A DNA stretch of 64,000 bases from Anisakis pegreffii (GCA_035041965.1 JAPYMA010001431.1:62001-126000); one strand, 5' to 3'; numbered from the stretch's first letter, positions 14,985 to 27,332 are shown. Translations and numbers: made by a program. The notes: generated by a model from the letters alone, not told the origin.

Positions 14985-15957
14985 CTTTCAGCATCACCTC
15001 TAGTTAAGCCCAAGCAGCTATCAGCCTTTGAAATCATGCACTCATAATTGAATGTCATGCTCAAGAGCTCATCAACCCAAGCCTAAGCTCTGGGAACAAG
15101 CTTTACTGTTGGGTAACTGCGCTCTTCGCAATGGCGTTTATAATCCCAAGAATCCAGTTCGGTTGAAAAGTCGAAATTATTTGCAGTTATTTAGTCGTTT
15201 TCTTTTCAACACGAGTTCAAAGCACTCACCCAGCTTCAACCAAACCAAATCTCATAATCATCCCATCCCACCCCCCCCCTTCCTCCAAAAAACAAAAAAC
15301 ATCTCAACTATTGCATCGCTCAGCTATCTTATTCAGTTAATCGATGACGTTTCCGCATTTTTGCTGCTTTAAGTGATTATCTGCTAATCTCGAACGCATC
15401 CACGAACACAGTCAACTGAAAAACTAAAATTTTTCATGGCAGACATCTCAAAGACAATCATCGCCGATCATTTTTTATGCGTTCATCATAGTCATCTCGT
15501 CATCGCTTTCTGAAAGCGTTTTGCCTCTTCGACCAAGTAAACAAACCAAATTTCTAAAATTTTTTCACCATCACTACAACACATTTTAGTGCAATTTCGA
15601 AGGTCTGAGGGTAACTCTTCCAAATGTTTTCATTCAATCCATCTACCACGATTCATTTACACTTTGATGCGACAAAATCAATCCGATACAGATCTATGAC
15701 AAATAAAAGTTTGTAAAAATTGACAAATGAATTTGACAAATGACAAATTTGACAAATGACTAATGACAAAATGACTAATGAATTTGACATTACTAATTTA
15801 ACATTGCTAACGTTATTAATGAATTTGCCAAAAATTTTCGATAGTATCAATTTCCACCGTGAATTTTGCAAAACAGGAACACTTAATTGAGTGAACACTT
15901 AAATGCTTTAGCATTGTAAATGGTTTCATATGCCTGAATCGTTGAAAAAATTGTGTT

Positions 15958-15959
15958 AA

Positions 15960-16020
<61 letters not shown>
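15958..16020. repeat. (ATT)n microsatellite
   Basis: About 21 uninterrupted units. Confidence 0.95.
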
Positions 16021-16025
<5 letters not shown>

Positions 16026-16107
16026 TCATCAATCGGTTGCATAAGCGAAAACAAAACAAAACAACAAAGATGACTGATCTCTATCAGTTAATGAGATAAT
16101 GACTTAC

Positions 16108-16183
16108 ATGTTTACTGTGATTAGATCATTAGATGATCGATGTTGAGTCAGCGATCATCTAATGATCTAATCACAGTAAACAT
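16108..16183. repeat. Perfect hairpin, 32-bp arms, 12-base loop
   Basis: 16108-16139 is the exact reverse complement of 16152-16183. The size suits a hairpin RNA precursor, but no transcript evidence exists. Confidence 0.95.
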
Positions 16184-18297
16184 CTACTCCCAGGCGCTAA
16201 TCGGCATCCTATCTTCTCAGCATTCAATTACTCCTTCTAATTAATTGAGCCTTATCTTATATCTAATAAACAACGTCGGGAGTACGTCTGCTCTAGAGTT
16301 GGCTATCGTATATCATCCATCATTTACTACTGACTGGTTTAGGCTTACCTATCCTATAATTGCCTACCCATCCTAATTGTAACTTTTTGGCTAATTGCTC
16401 TTAATCTTTCGACCGATTTCTTTGGTCTTCAACAAATTTTAAACTTTACGAGTCATAGCTGATTCATTCCAGTCAAATTTTCAGTTTTGACCAATTGCTT
16501 TTGTCTTTTCGTGCAATTTCCGACGGCTGGTTCCCATTTCAAACTGGATGGATGGATGGAGGGGAGGGAGGGAATGGGGTTGTTGAGGGTTGATGACCAA
16601 AGCGATTTGATCGCTGCAGAACGAGTTTAACACCAGCGTGAAAAAGCAATGATGCAGCACAAACAATATGGTTTTGTTGATTACTAATATGGAAACTTAA
16701 TTGCGCGTATATCCTATTGGTTGGTTACCGTCGTTAATCCGTTTAAATACTACTTCAAACTTTTCAATCGGCAATAAAGAAACCAAGCGACACACAAATG
16801 AGTGCTGGCGAAATAACGACGATACGCAGATAATTCGCTGAGAATTTACAATAAAATAAAATTTGATTGAATACTATCATAGTGTATTGTCAAATATGGT
16901 GCGAAATTTAACAGTGGAACCGTAATGGATTTAATGTACATGATTTAATGTCATTTGAATGTTGTATTGAAAGCAGCAGAAGAAGATGATGCCTGTTTTA
17001 ATAACCTCATTTTGTGTGTGATTTTATGGGGCGATTTTAGAGATTTGAGATGGATGAGATGACAATCGCGATACAAACACTTGATTAGTGCTTAATGATG
17101 GTGATCATGATGATGGTGAGGAGCATGCATTCGGAAATGACGCTGCAAATAGACAGCTTACTGTATCGCGCATTGGTTACGGTGCTGAGTTTTTGAAGAT
17201 GATCTGAAGGGAATGTGCTGATTGTGTGATCGGCATTTCTTGGGATACCGGAGTGTTTGATCACCCAAACGGAGACTGAACCACTGACACCTCATATTTC
17301 CGTTCCGGATAGCACACAACCCACATGACTACTGAGCTTGGCATGAAAAAAACTTGACATAATGTTCTAATAGCATATTGCTAGAGTCGCCAGGACGTTC
17401 CGTTGAATGCTATTGGATTAAGAGCACAATTAAGCTTTAGCACGACTTGATCAATAGTGATTTATACCATACGGTGGATGTGATCTTCAAAAGTTGATCA
17501 TTTTAGATATGCTATGAAGCTGTTATGAAAGTAGGTAATCAAATTTAGCTAAACAAACACCAAATAATCACACATTCGGGATTCAATCGAATACACTCGA
17601 ATACACGTCTGCAAACGGTTTACTGCCGCAGGATTGTTTCAAAGCAAATCCGCTGAATATTATTGTTGCATTTTGCATAAACAATGCAGTGTTATTATTG
17701 TGTTAGTTATCGTGTTTATGGATATGTGGCGGATTCAATTAGATTTCACACATCTAAAGATATCGAAACAGCAGCGTTTTTGATTTATCGAGCGAGCGAT
17801 CATCTATCACGCAGTGAGTAGTCGTCAGTCGTGTGCTCGCTCGCTGACTCGATCGCAAAACTTCAAAGGCTTCCAACTGCAAACCACCAGGGAGATAGAT
17901 GCACCATAAATAACACTTGAAGAAGTAGGTGATCGTCGCTGCCTGCGTATGGCTGTCTCAAAAATCATTTCAAGTCAAACAACTAAAATGATAATTTTTG
18001 ATTAGTTGGGGACTGCACGTCTCGATTGAAATCTCAGTCAGAGCTAGTGAAGTTTTCAAAGCAAAAAATCCAATCGTAAGCTGTTTCTGAAGTTATTCAT
18101 CTAGTTGAAGTTGGAATTGTAACAGTTAAGTTGGTGGTATTTCAGAGGTGAGATTCTATTGTCACATATTTTGAGTCAGATAAATACTATGGGATCATTG
18201 AAAGATCACTGAATTTGATCACCTCAGTCACTGAATCTTAGCTTTTGCTCGAGTAATTGGTTGGACCTTCTGCTGTTCAGTTCTTTCGCATACTTTT

Positions 18298-18356
18298 ATG
18301 ATCAGTTCACTGATCAGTTTATGATCAGTTTATGATCAGTTCATGATCAGTTCATG
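18298..18356. repeat. TGATCAGTT tandem array
   Basis: Five or more units of an 11-base motif containing the TGATCA palindrome. Confidence 0.8.
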
Positions 18357-19304
18357 AATTCATTCAGGAAATGGAAAATTTCGTTCGTATCAAGTCCTTC
18401 ACAGATACTTTATCGTTCATCGATCCGTTTATCATAGTTTTGAAAAAAAATCACAATGAATCTGAAATTTACCCAATGAAATGGGAAAACAAGCGAGAAT
18501 TTTACCCAAAATCAATGATGTTGCATGACAGAACAACTGCAATAAAAAACAACTGTACTGGATGTGAAATAGTATTGAATATTTAAGAAATAAATATTAA
18601 ATGAATATTTTAAAAATTATAAAAATATTTTAATAAATATAAATTATCAAATATTAACAATAAAATATTAAAATATTAATAATATTTTATTATTTTAATA
18701 TAAATATAAAATATTTTAAATATATTTTTTACTATTTTTTAAACAATATTCTAAATATATCGTTGTTTCGTACACTTGATATACACTTCAGTATTATAGA
18801 TGATCTTCAGTGAAATTTTTTTGAGCAATGGGACTATTGAAGCAATGGAACAGCCAAAACTAACTTCAAATCAATTAGGCTTGAACAGAACACAGCAGCA
18901 CAAAATTTTTTTTTTTGGCGTTTATAACTGCTCAAAAAGTTTTAAAATTAATTGTTCGAGTTGAATAGTGTCGATGTTTGCTTAGAATTATTTATTAATG
19001 GCGAGATGAAAGCTGGCCGATCGAGTGTTTTATTAGTGCTATGGGAGTAGTGGCGAAATTTATTTGAGTTACTTATATCCCTTGGATATTGCGCTGCATA
19101 TTTATATAAGATATTTGTGTGTGAATGAAAAAATAGATATATTATAAATTTGAGCAGTTTCGGCGAGTTGAATCTGATTGCTTTGGTAAACTTTGAGGGT
19201 TCGATTTGCAGTTATATCAACACAAAAATTTCAGTTTTTAGTAGCAAATAGATATACTTCGCAATTTATCATGCAGCACCAGCAATGTATCACAGTGAGA
19301 TTTA

Positions 19305-19527
19305 TTTATTTATTTATTTAATCAGCAAATCAAACTCATTACGAGTCAATGCCTCTCTGTTATCACCAATATCACTGATATCACATTCTAACTTCGTTGG
19401 CATTCTTCTTTCCGCGCAGCTAACGATAATAGCGTTTGGAATCATCTGTCTTCGTGAAATCCGAACTTGGATTATTGATCTGGCAAATAGAGAGGTTTTG
19501 GGCTACTCTCCCATATGCCCATTTATT
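19305..19527 (+). repeat. R4 dispersed repeat, copy 1
   Basis: Matches 60391-60650 in inverse orientation. Landmarks: AAACTCATTACGAGTCAATG and GCTAACGATAATAGCGTTTG. An open frame across it has no recognisable protein and is probably chance. Confidence 0.75.
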
Positions 19528-22500
19528 TCTAGGGAGAGGGACTCAGAAGGAGCCCGAAAATACATATCGATGAGATCGATTGAACACTTGTCCAACGATC
19601 GTTCAGAGTAATGTTGCAGTGAGATGTTAGTGTCTAATGACATGGCGTTGTCAGGCTCAAGTACAGTCTTTGGCTTGAACATTTGTGGGTGCTACGTAGC
19701 ATCAGCTCATGATTGGTGCTGAGGTTTAGGCTTAGGTTTAGGTTTAGCTTGAGACGGGACGGTGGCTGAGATGAATTTATGTGCATGCTGGTTGAGTTTG
19801 AGTGACCGTTGAGCATCTGTCTTAAGTGAGATGAGTGAATTTGGTGAGCATAATAAATATCAACTTTTATGGGCGATAATAGCAGCATTTGGAGAATAGC
19901 TCTGTTCATTAGTCTCAGAGAATTAAGAGAGATATTGATTGATTGCTCGAGTGATTTGTACTGATCAGTGCATCATATCATCCGTATTGATGATCTGACG
20001 TCAATGCGGAATGTATCTATAAGCTGAATGTGAACGCACAGGGAACATGCAAAGCAAGCAATATCCATTCAGCATTCATTTATTTTGAATGTTACTCGTT
20101 TTTCTGCCAGATTAAACAGGATCCGTAATCGCTACTCAATGTCAGTTAAGCTTGAGGTCAACATGTCATTTCGCGTGAGCGTATGACAGCCTGAACTAAA
20201 CCTAACACTTAACAAATCTGAGCACTTGAATTCAGACTTATTACCCGAACAAACTTCATTTAATTCCACTGAAAATCACTTGAATATCAAGCGAACGATG
20301 TGGCTGAGTTTGGATACTTGAATACGCTTGTAAGCAATACATTTGATTGCCGTCATATTTCTTTTAAGTGTTAGGTCATTAGCATAAGCCTGATTCGAAT
20401 ATTTTTGTTTTTATTCTGTTTTTTGGGGAATGAGCGGGGGGGGGGGGGAAACATTCGCCGCCGCTGTTTAAATTGTACGTTTATGGAGTGGATCAAGTGG
20501 ATTTTGAACTGGACAGGAAGTCAGATTCGGAAATTTGAGGATATGAAAGCAAAGATTGGTGATTAATAAAGATATTTGTTAGCAGGCTTAGGCTTTTAGA
20601 GTACACATTATACAATGTGATATTCGAATGTCAAATGTAGTGCTCGAATTTCGTAGTGAAAAATCAGCCTCGAAAGGTGGTGGCTTGAATTGGACTTAAT
20701 ATTACTGCTGCTGCTGCAAGCGAACCAATTTATTGCTGCTTGTTGGCTCGTTTAAACGGTTAATTTCCTTCATCAAACCACTTTAATGTGCCCATTCCAT
20801 CCATCCATCGATGATCCATCGCAGAACACATTCATCTGCGCCTATTTGAGAATATATTGCACTCACTCAACCGCTTTAATCATCAAATTCCGTGAAATTT
20901 TAATGTCAAAAACTGCCTCAACCAGGGAACTGCAACCAGCATCCAGGAAGTGGGGATCGACAATGACAAATACATTATATGTTTGCCTATCTCTATTTGA
21001 TCACCTCAAAAGATCGATCGTTAATAGAAGTGATCTGGATGATCACTACAAAATGCGCCACTTTAAAAGAGCGAATCTTGCTCACACAATCAGGCTGGAT
21101 GGAATTAATTTGCTCGTTGTTTATCTCTGCAGAGACTGTTTATTCGGATAAAAGATTAGTTTAAGATGAGTCTGGGCAATTTTTGGATTCTGATAATGAC
21201 ATTAATATGTTGACGGGTAGAGATGAGGCTGGTCTCGATGAAGTCATCAGTCAGCAGCAACAAGTAATATGTTGAAGATGCTGCTAACAACATGCTGATG
21301 TGTGAAAGCGTTTTATGAGCCGTAAACAGGGAATTAATACGAGAAGATTTCCCTTGTGTATGTCTTCAGCGGTATGATGAGTGTGACCGTTTGTGAATGC
21401 GTTATTCACAATGAAATGATCAAATTTAGTCGCATCATAAAAATAATGTTGACTGTTTGACTGAATTACAACGCTTAATGATGTTTATTGTGTTGGTTAT
21501 TATGCCCCACAAGCCGAAGCCTAAGCCCCCTAATTTTGACACGGCAAAAACTTCAGTCGACTAGCCTAGCAAAATGACATATCAGGTCAGAGGGGGATAT
21601 GCACTGGGTTATTTAAGAGCGAATTCATTTTCAAGCATATGACATATGAAAGTTGAGGACACCGTGCAGTTCAGCTGCAGCGTTAGAACTTCGCATCTTT
21701 TGGTGAATTCATTTCGGACTGTTTATCTAGATTCCTTTTCTGGGAGGTTGTTTGTTCACTGTCATGAAAACAAGTCAGCAAAGTACCACAAAAGTTACTA
21801 CGCTTCAAAATTGTAATTTTTACAATTTGGATACACATTTTGCATTCTGCATTTCAAGCAATTAATTCGATGCAGAGAAGTGAAATATTTGCTACGACGG
21901 AATTTATTTCAAACAACAATACAAACAACTCATTCCACAATTGTTTTCACGCAATCAAATACAATTTTTGCCGACGTATTGATGCCGTATATGGCCAGGG
22001 TGTGAACTGATCTGGAGATCATAATTGATTTTATAATCAATCATAGATCTCACGCCTGGAACCGCAAATACTGATCAAGTACTGAACAATGATCAATACT
22101 GATCAACCGCAAATACTGATCAGGTACTGAATACTGATCAATACTGATCAACCGCAATTACTGATCAAGTACTGAACACTACTGATCAACTGATCAACCA
22201 CAAACACTGATTACTGATCAATACTGATCAAAAAATGGCCAAGAGAATTTATTCAATGATAATATAACTATGTGTCGTCGCTTCAAAAAAAGATTCATGC
22301 ACATCAACTACTGTATTCGTTCACGTTATCAACTACAGTATTCGCGTGAATATTATGTGCACATACTTAATAGTATGTATGTGTGAGTAGTTTATGCTGC
22401 TTTCAATAGACCAACCGTTTGAACACCAAACTATGTGCTTTGGATTGCCAAAGAATTGATTGCTTTTCGTAATAATTGTTCGCGAATATCATTTTCTCAT

Positions 22501-22836
22501 CTCACGCTGCCATATTCATTCAGTTGCTTTGTTGGATTCGCAATATGAAAATGAATTTCTTCCATTGTATTCCACTGAATACAGTGAGAAAATTTTGGCA
22601 ATAAGCACAGCAACAATAAAAGTGATGCTACCATATCAGCTAATAGCCGTTTAAATGTATGTGTGATTTATCTGATCTATCAGAGCCATGAGAGTGGTCA
22701 GTATCGTTTGCAGATCATTATAATCCACTGCAATCAATTGAGGCTGTCCATCAGTCTCATCCGTAAGCGGCAATATGACGATATCTTTAGGATCTCCACA
22801 CCCAAAAGCAGATTAATAGCCCGTAGACATACTGGA
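19528..22836. other. No gene recognised
   Basis: An open frame at 20786-21151 has no family motif. 5' exons of the RNF220-like gene could lie here but I could not place any. Confidence 0.4.
22066..22230. repeat. ACTGATCAA array
   Basis: Irregular tandem units of AATACTGATCAACCGC and GATCAAGTACTGAAC. Confidence 0.8.
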
Positions 22837-23127
22837 TTACCTGGATTGGCAAGCAGTAGGCTATCAAACGTTTGTAACGTTGCTGGCCACAATGCTCGCA
22901 ATGTTTCCGTGCAGCGCATTGTTTTAGCCTCAATTTACGCCTAAACCCCGCTGGCTAGGCGAGCAGGCCAACCGAACACAACCGAGTAATTAATTAGTTG
23001 CCGTGAATACTTTGCATAATTAATCGTAGCCAAATACCAATCCAATAAATAATCATAACTCTACCAAATAAACATTCCACCGATCTCTCACAGCCATCAA
23101 CAAAACAACCGCTCGACGTGCAAGTAA
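22837..23127 (+). mobile_element. R1 interspersed element, copy A
   Basis: About 291 bases from TTACCTGGATTGGCAAGC to CAAGTAA. Contains the shared landmarks ATCAAACGTTTGTAACGTTG, CCCCGCTGGCTAGGCGAG and GAGTAATTAATTAGTTGCCG. No coding capacity. Confidence 0.8.
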
Positions 23128-23644
23128 CAACTAAAAACAACCATATCAATAACCTACGGGCATACTATAGTATATCATTGGTTTCGGAGAGTGTTCAGTT
23201 GATTAAAATTTTAACTATCCTTTTGAAACATCGTCAGCTTCAACCAAAAACTCACCTGTCCTGAAAGTATACAGCTAAAATGGTGTCACGATGAGGAGTT
23301 GAGGACGAAATGAATACGTTATGTGTATGTACTTAATGAATTGTAAATCAACAATCACAATAGTGCTGTGATTATATATTTGTTCAATGTAAACCGCATC
23401 AGCATTACAGTAATATTATACTTGAGGTTTTATTACGCGTTCATGCATTCATTTCTATTGAATACATTACAGCTCATTTGCAACCTAGACATCGTTCATA
23501 ACAGCAATAAACCTATTGTTCATTGAGGTCAACAAGAAAAATATTTGAAGACATGTTACAATGCAAGTATAAGTTACAATAGCAATCGATTTGACAGAAT
23601 ATCAAGTTAGCAATGAGTATGATAACACAATGAATAACTATTGA

Positions 23645-23954
23645 TTACCTGGATTACCTGGATTGGCAAGCAGCTTTGGGCTATCAAACGTTTGTAACGT
23701 TGCTGGCCACAATGCTCGCAATGTTTCCGTGCGGCGCATTGTTTTAGCCTCAATTTACGCCTAAACCCCGCTGGCTGCTAGGCGAGCAGGCCAACCGAAC
23801 ACAACCGAGTAATTAATTAGTTGCCGTGAACGCTTTGCATAATTAATCGTCGTAGCCAAATACCAATCCAATAAATAATCATAACTCTAATAAAATAAAT
23901 ATTCCACCGATCGCTCACAGCGATTGACAAACCAGCCACTCGACATCTGAGTAA
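23645..23954 (+). mobile_element. R1 interspersed element, copy B
   Basis: Begins with TTACCTGGA twice. Imperfect flanking repeats (AATAACTATTGA before, AATAACATTGA about 10 bases after) may be a target-site duplication. Confidence 0.8.
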
Positions 23955-24009
23955 AAATAATGATAATAACATTGACAACATTTATAATTAACAGTAATAA
24001 ATTGTTCAG

Positions 24010-24139
24010 AATTACAATTGGATGAAGAAGGCAATCCTATATGTTTGTTATGTGATGAGAAGTTGAAGAACGAAAACGAATGGGCTGATCATGTGGAGAT
24101 CGAACGCGTGAAGCTAATCAATAGCATAAATGCGTCAGT
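24010..24139 (+). CDS. RNF220-like exon: C-x2-C...H zinc-finger motif
   Basis: Acceptor TTGTTCAG. Encodes LQLDEEGNPICLLCDEKL, then WADHVEIERVKL. Two donors are possible: TCA/GTGTAT (end 24137) or AGT/GTATTT (end 24139); only the second fits the phase of the next exon. Confidence 0.5.
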
Positions 24140-26559
24140 GTATTTTCATTAACTGATCTTAAACAAATGCCGTTTTGAAAAGTGCAAAAAATAAAATGTT
24201 CCATCAACAATCAGGCCTGATCTTCAGCTGAACGATTCGGCACTGAAGGCGATTAGACCTGACCATATGATGTATTAAAATCATAGTTCACAAGAGCCAC
24301 AGAATTGGTTTCGATGTAAGGCTGGCTGTAAATTGGACGATTTCAAAAATCCAAAAAGTTGATTTCGGAGCAAATCTTCTGGAATGCGATCAGCCCTATA
24401 TCTCTTGAACAACTGATCACAGAGAAATTTTCACTGGTTGCTTTAGATGCCCAAGGCCTGCTCTATCCATCCGTACTAAATCTCGGGAGAGGCCAACTAT
24501 ACTTCAGTTATTGGATATCCTCAGTTAAACCATTTGGCTTATCTGATCTCGTTCGAATTTCAGTTTGAAAGAGAAACAAAAGTTGCCAAATGCTCCACTT
24601 GGCACACAGCGAATGGGCAGTTTTTCGTCGATGTTGGATGATGGCATAATGCGAAAACGCGAATATGAACTGATGAGGATTCGTGCAAATCAACAAAAAC
24701 GACTAGCTAGTTCGTGTTGCCGGATATTCATTTCCGTGACCGGACAATTTGCCTAAAAACGTTTTGCCTAAGGACAGTTTGCCTATTAGGCAAAATTTAC
24801 CTGGATTGGCAAGCAGCAGGCTGCTATCAAACGTTTGTAACGTTGCTGGCCACAATGCTCGCAATGTTTCCGTGCCGCACATTGTTTTAGCCTCAATTTA
24901 CGCCTAAACCCCGCTGGCTAGGCGAGCAGGCCAACCGAACACAACCGAGTAATTAATTAGTTGCCGTGAATACTTTGCATAATTAAACGCTGCAGTCAAA
25001 TACCAATCCAATAAATAATCATAACTCTAATAAAATAAATATTCCGCCGATCGCTCACAGCGACTGACAAAACAACCACTCGATGTCCAAGTAACTACAA
25101 TAATATTAGGCAAAATATCCATTGTAAATTTCTAACAATAAGAAGACTTGATCTCATATAGAAGTCAGCAGATCACGTTTGCTAATTTGATCACTAATTC
25201 GATCATTACACCACAAAAAACCGTAAGTTAGACAAACTCTCTTTAGGCAAAATGTCTTCAGGCGGCGGATTGTCCAGGTACCATTAATTTCCAAATTATG
25301 CGCTGATCACAGATCATCAGATCAATCGATCGATTCTATAAGATCAATAGGCTTGATTTTTCAGTGAAGAATGTTGCATGTGCTGCTGCTAATCGCGTCA
25401 CGTCATCTCCATCGAGCACATGCGGCGCCGGCGCCGGCGGCGGCGGCGGTGGCATGTCACGTACGGTATTCAGCTCGGACTCGTGTTGCTCTCCTTCTGC
25501 ATCTTCGGCCGCAGCCATCAAGAAGAGTGCAATGCCCGAATTTCAAGCCAACGCCGATAAGAGTTTCTGCCAATCGTGTCAGGTGCCAAACCACCACTTA
25601 ACCTCTGCATCGAAAAGCTATTCGTCAGCACCTCCGTGTCTGATCTATCCATTACTTTCGCCCATTTAAAGCCTATCTTAGATCTATTAATTGCTCATGA
25701 TACACATCCCAGATCAGTGCCTGAAACGCCTTCAGAAAGCAAACGAATAGTCTCAATTTTCAGCGTCACCACGACTATTTGATCATCAGTAATAGTTTCG
25801 AGCAAGCACGTTGTCAGGAATGCTTCATGAAGCTGAGAAGTCAGAGCGGTGCGCTGCCATTGACTGTACGTTAGTTATTCGAAATGATATGTGCAAAATA
25901 TCGAGCGTTCCCTCAAGGAGATCGATATTAATACCGTTATCGTATCGTTTTTCAACCGATACGATACGATACGATACCGTATTGAAAAGCAACTTTTGAA
26001 GTGTAGAAATGTGACTTGTTCAACGCATTCTTTTTGAGACAATCTGTTCAGAATTATTCAGAAAACGAAAATTTATTTAACGAATCACTCACCAAATCTC
26101 AACAAATTCAACAAAACACAAAAATCGGTATCAATCACGCTCAGTCGTGATCGATACACCACCAAATTCACCTAAAATCACTTCTTGTGGTATGATAAAT
26201 ACCGAAATACCGTGAATATCCACACTACGAATCCCGAGATCGGTATCGCTCCTCTAATACCGCTCTATTCGGTATTACCGAGATCTCGTGCAAACACTAG
26301 ATATGCACAAAGAATTCTTGGTTTAACCACTGCCGTGTGAACCTTTCAACTTTTGCAGGTAAGCAGCAACAACTCACCAACGAACGACGACAGCAACTTA
26401 GCCAGCAGTCCGCATGCTTCTAGTGAAGGGGGCACAGGTGCCAGCGAGGGCGAGTCCGCGTTGACATCTTCAGCCAGCAATGATAAGGCTTCATCCCAGT
26501 CACCGCTCTCGCTGGTTGTCGACTCGGCATCCGCCAAGAGACCAAAATTAGAGGAGTAA
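24010..26559 (+). CDS. RNF220-like gene, last four exons, no RING finger
   Basis: Exons 24010-24139, 24564-24709, 25365-25582 and 26359-26559; phases agree throughout. Exon 1 of these has a zinc-finger motif (NPICLLC, then HVEIE 12 residues on); exon 2 ends in a basic region with YELMRIRANQQKRL. This order and the RxRANxQxRL motif resemble the middle of the E3 ligase RNF220 (SAPICPIC finger, then RVRANRQTRL), as I recall it. Exons 3-4 are Ser/Gly/Ala-rich with FCQSC, and the protein ends KRPKLEE with TAA, so the RNF220 RING domain is absent. KRPK could be a nuclear signal. Upstream exons were not found in the 24 kb before. Mobile repeats occupy both introns between the last three exons. Gene reality likely; family tentative. 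Confidence 0.5.
24564..24709 (+). CDS. RNF220-like exon: RIRANQQKRL basic motif
   Basis: Acceptor CGAATTTCAG. Encodes a charged segment with GTQRMGSFSSMLDDG and REYELMRIRANQQKRL. Donor is either GCTA/GTTCGT (24709) or TCGT/GTTGCC (24715); both give the phase needed next. A foldback-like element starts about 26 bases downstream. Confidence 0.55.
24736..25282 (+). mobile_element. Foldback-like element FB copy 1, interrupted
   Basis: Starts GTGACCGGACAATTTGCC and ends in the inverse form near GTACC. The arms carry TTGCCTAA/TTAGGCAAA units. An R1 element (24797-25094) sits inside it, and the right arm is further broken by unrelated sequence. It lies in an intron of the RNF220-like gene. Confidence 0.65.
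24797..25094 (+). mobile_element. R1 interspersed element, copy C, nested in FB copy 1
   Basis: Inserted in the centre of a foldback-like element. ATTAGGCAAAAT occurs directly before it and again shortly after it. Confidence 0.8.
25365..25582 (+). CDS. RNF220-like exon: Gly/Ser/Ala-rich with FCQSC
   Basis: Acceptor GATTTTTCAG, donor CAG/GTGCCA. Much richer in GC than its surroundings, as expected of coding sequence. Encodes low-complexity Ala, Ser and Gly runs, then MPEFQANADKSFCQSCQ. Confidence 0.55.
25894..26299. repeat. R2 dispersed repeat, copy 2, in RNF220-like intron
   Basis: Second copy, same orientation, ending about 60 bases before the terminal exon's acceptor. Confidence 0.8.
26359..26559 (+). 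CDS. RNF220-like terminal exon
   Basis: Acceptor CTTTTGCAG, then 66 codons and TAA. Ser/Asp/Glu-rich, ending SAKRPKLEE. The exon starts GTAAGCAG, so a second AG eight bases in could act as an alternative acceptor, though it would shift the frame. Confidence 0.6.
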   Translation, partial: VSSNNSPTNDDSNLASSPHASSEGGTGASEGESALTSSASNDKASSQSPLSLVVDSASAKRPKLEE

Positions 26560-27050
26560 TTCGTGGGGAACGCTTATGAAGGGGGCCAAACGTTGAATTT
26601 TTTTGCAGTGTATAATTGAAATTGTTGCGATATAATGAACAACTGATATAGAGTTGAATGACTAAGATTTGACTGCGCTCATTTGACTCAATTTGGATGG
26701 ATTTAAAGCTGATTTCGTGAGATGCGCCATGAGTTTTACGTCTCATATCAAATAATAATTTTAAAAAATGTTTTTTGGTATGAACAGTCACCTCACCCGA
26801 ACTTGGAAAACAGAACAAATACAGTCAACGACAAATAATTGTACACGGGTGAGGGTGATGTGAAGAAATTTATTGTCTCTCGATTAATATTATACAATAG
26901 TATTTCAGTGCTGAATAATTGGCATGTATATGTAGCGTTTGATTTGATTTTTATCATTTATAATTGGCTTGTATTCTTTGAATTGCTGTTAACGTTGTTC
27001 GTTTGTTGTTGGATTGTTTGAATGATGCTGTGAACTTATTGTGATTATTA

Positions 27051-27056
27051 AATAAA
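27051..27056 (+). terminator. Poly(A) signal of the RNF220-like gene
   Basis: AATAAA 492 bases after the stop codon, followed within 10-20 bases by a GT-rich stretch (TTTGTTTG), the usual layout of a cleavage site. Confidence 0.55.
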
Positions 27057-27104
27057 ACGTTTTGTTTGTTCCATTCCAGACCGTTGTCGGCTTCAACTGA
27101 AGTG

Positions 27105-27332
27105 ATCGCTTTGATCAGTGCAGATCATTTAATTGATCAGATCAGAGCAGTTAATTGATCAGATCAGATCATTTAATTGATCAGATCAGAGCAGTTCAGT
27201 TGATCAGATCAGAGCAGTTAATTGATCAGATCAGATCATTTAATTGATCAGATCAGATCATTTAATTGATCAGATCAGATCATTTAATTGATCAGATCAG
27301 ATCATTTAATTGATCAGATCAGAGCAGTTCGA
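27105..27332. repeat. TTAATTGATCAGATCAGATC tandem array
   Basis: About nine units of roughly 24 bases just beyond the poly(A) signal of the RNF220-like gene. Confidence 0.9.

Larger units (their letters stand above)
14985..19304. other. No gene recognised
   Basis: Holds an ATT array, a perfect hairpin, a TGATCAGTT array and a very AT-rich patch at 18590-18760. Confidence 0.5.

Noticed and set aside
19305..19611. 108-codon + strand open frame
   Set aside because: Lies across dispersed repeat R4; the second copy is not open in the same frame and no transposase motif is visible.
20786..21151. Possible zinc-finger exon (SDLDDHYKMRH)
   Set aside because: Only one cysteine at the expected site, no proper C2H2 spacing, and no splice borders in frame.
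22734..22944. Overlapping open frames on both strands
   Set aside because: They run through R1 copy A; the same short frames recur in other R1 copies with frameshifts.
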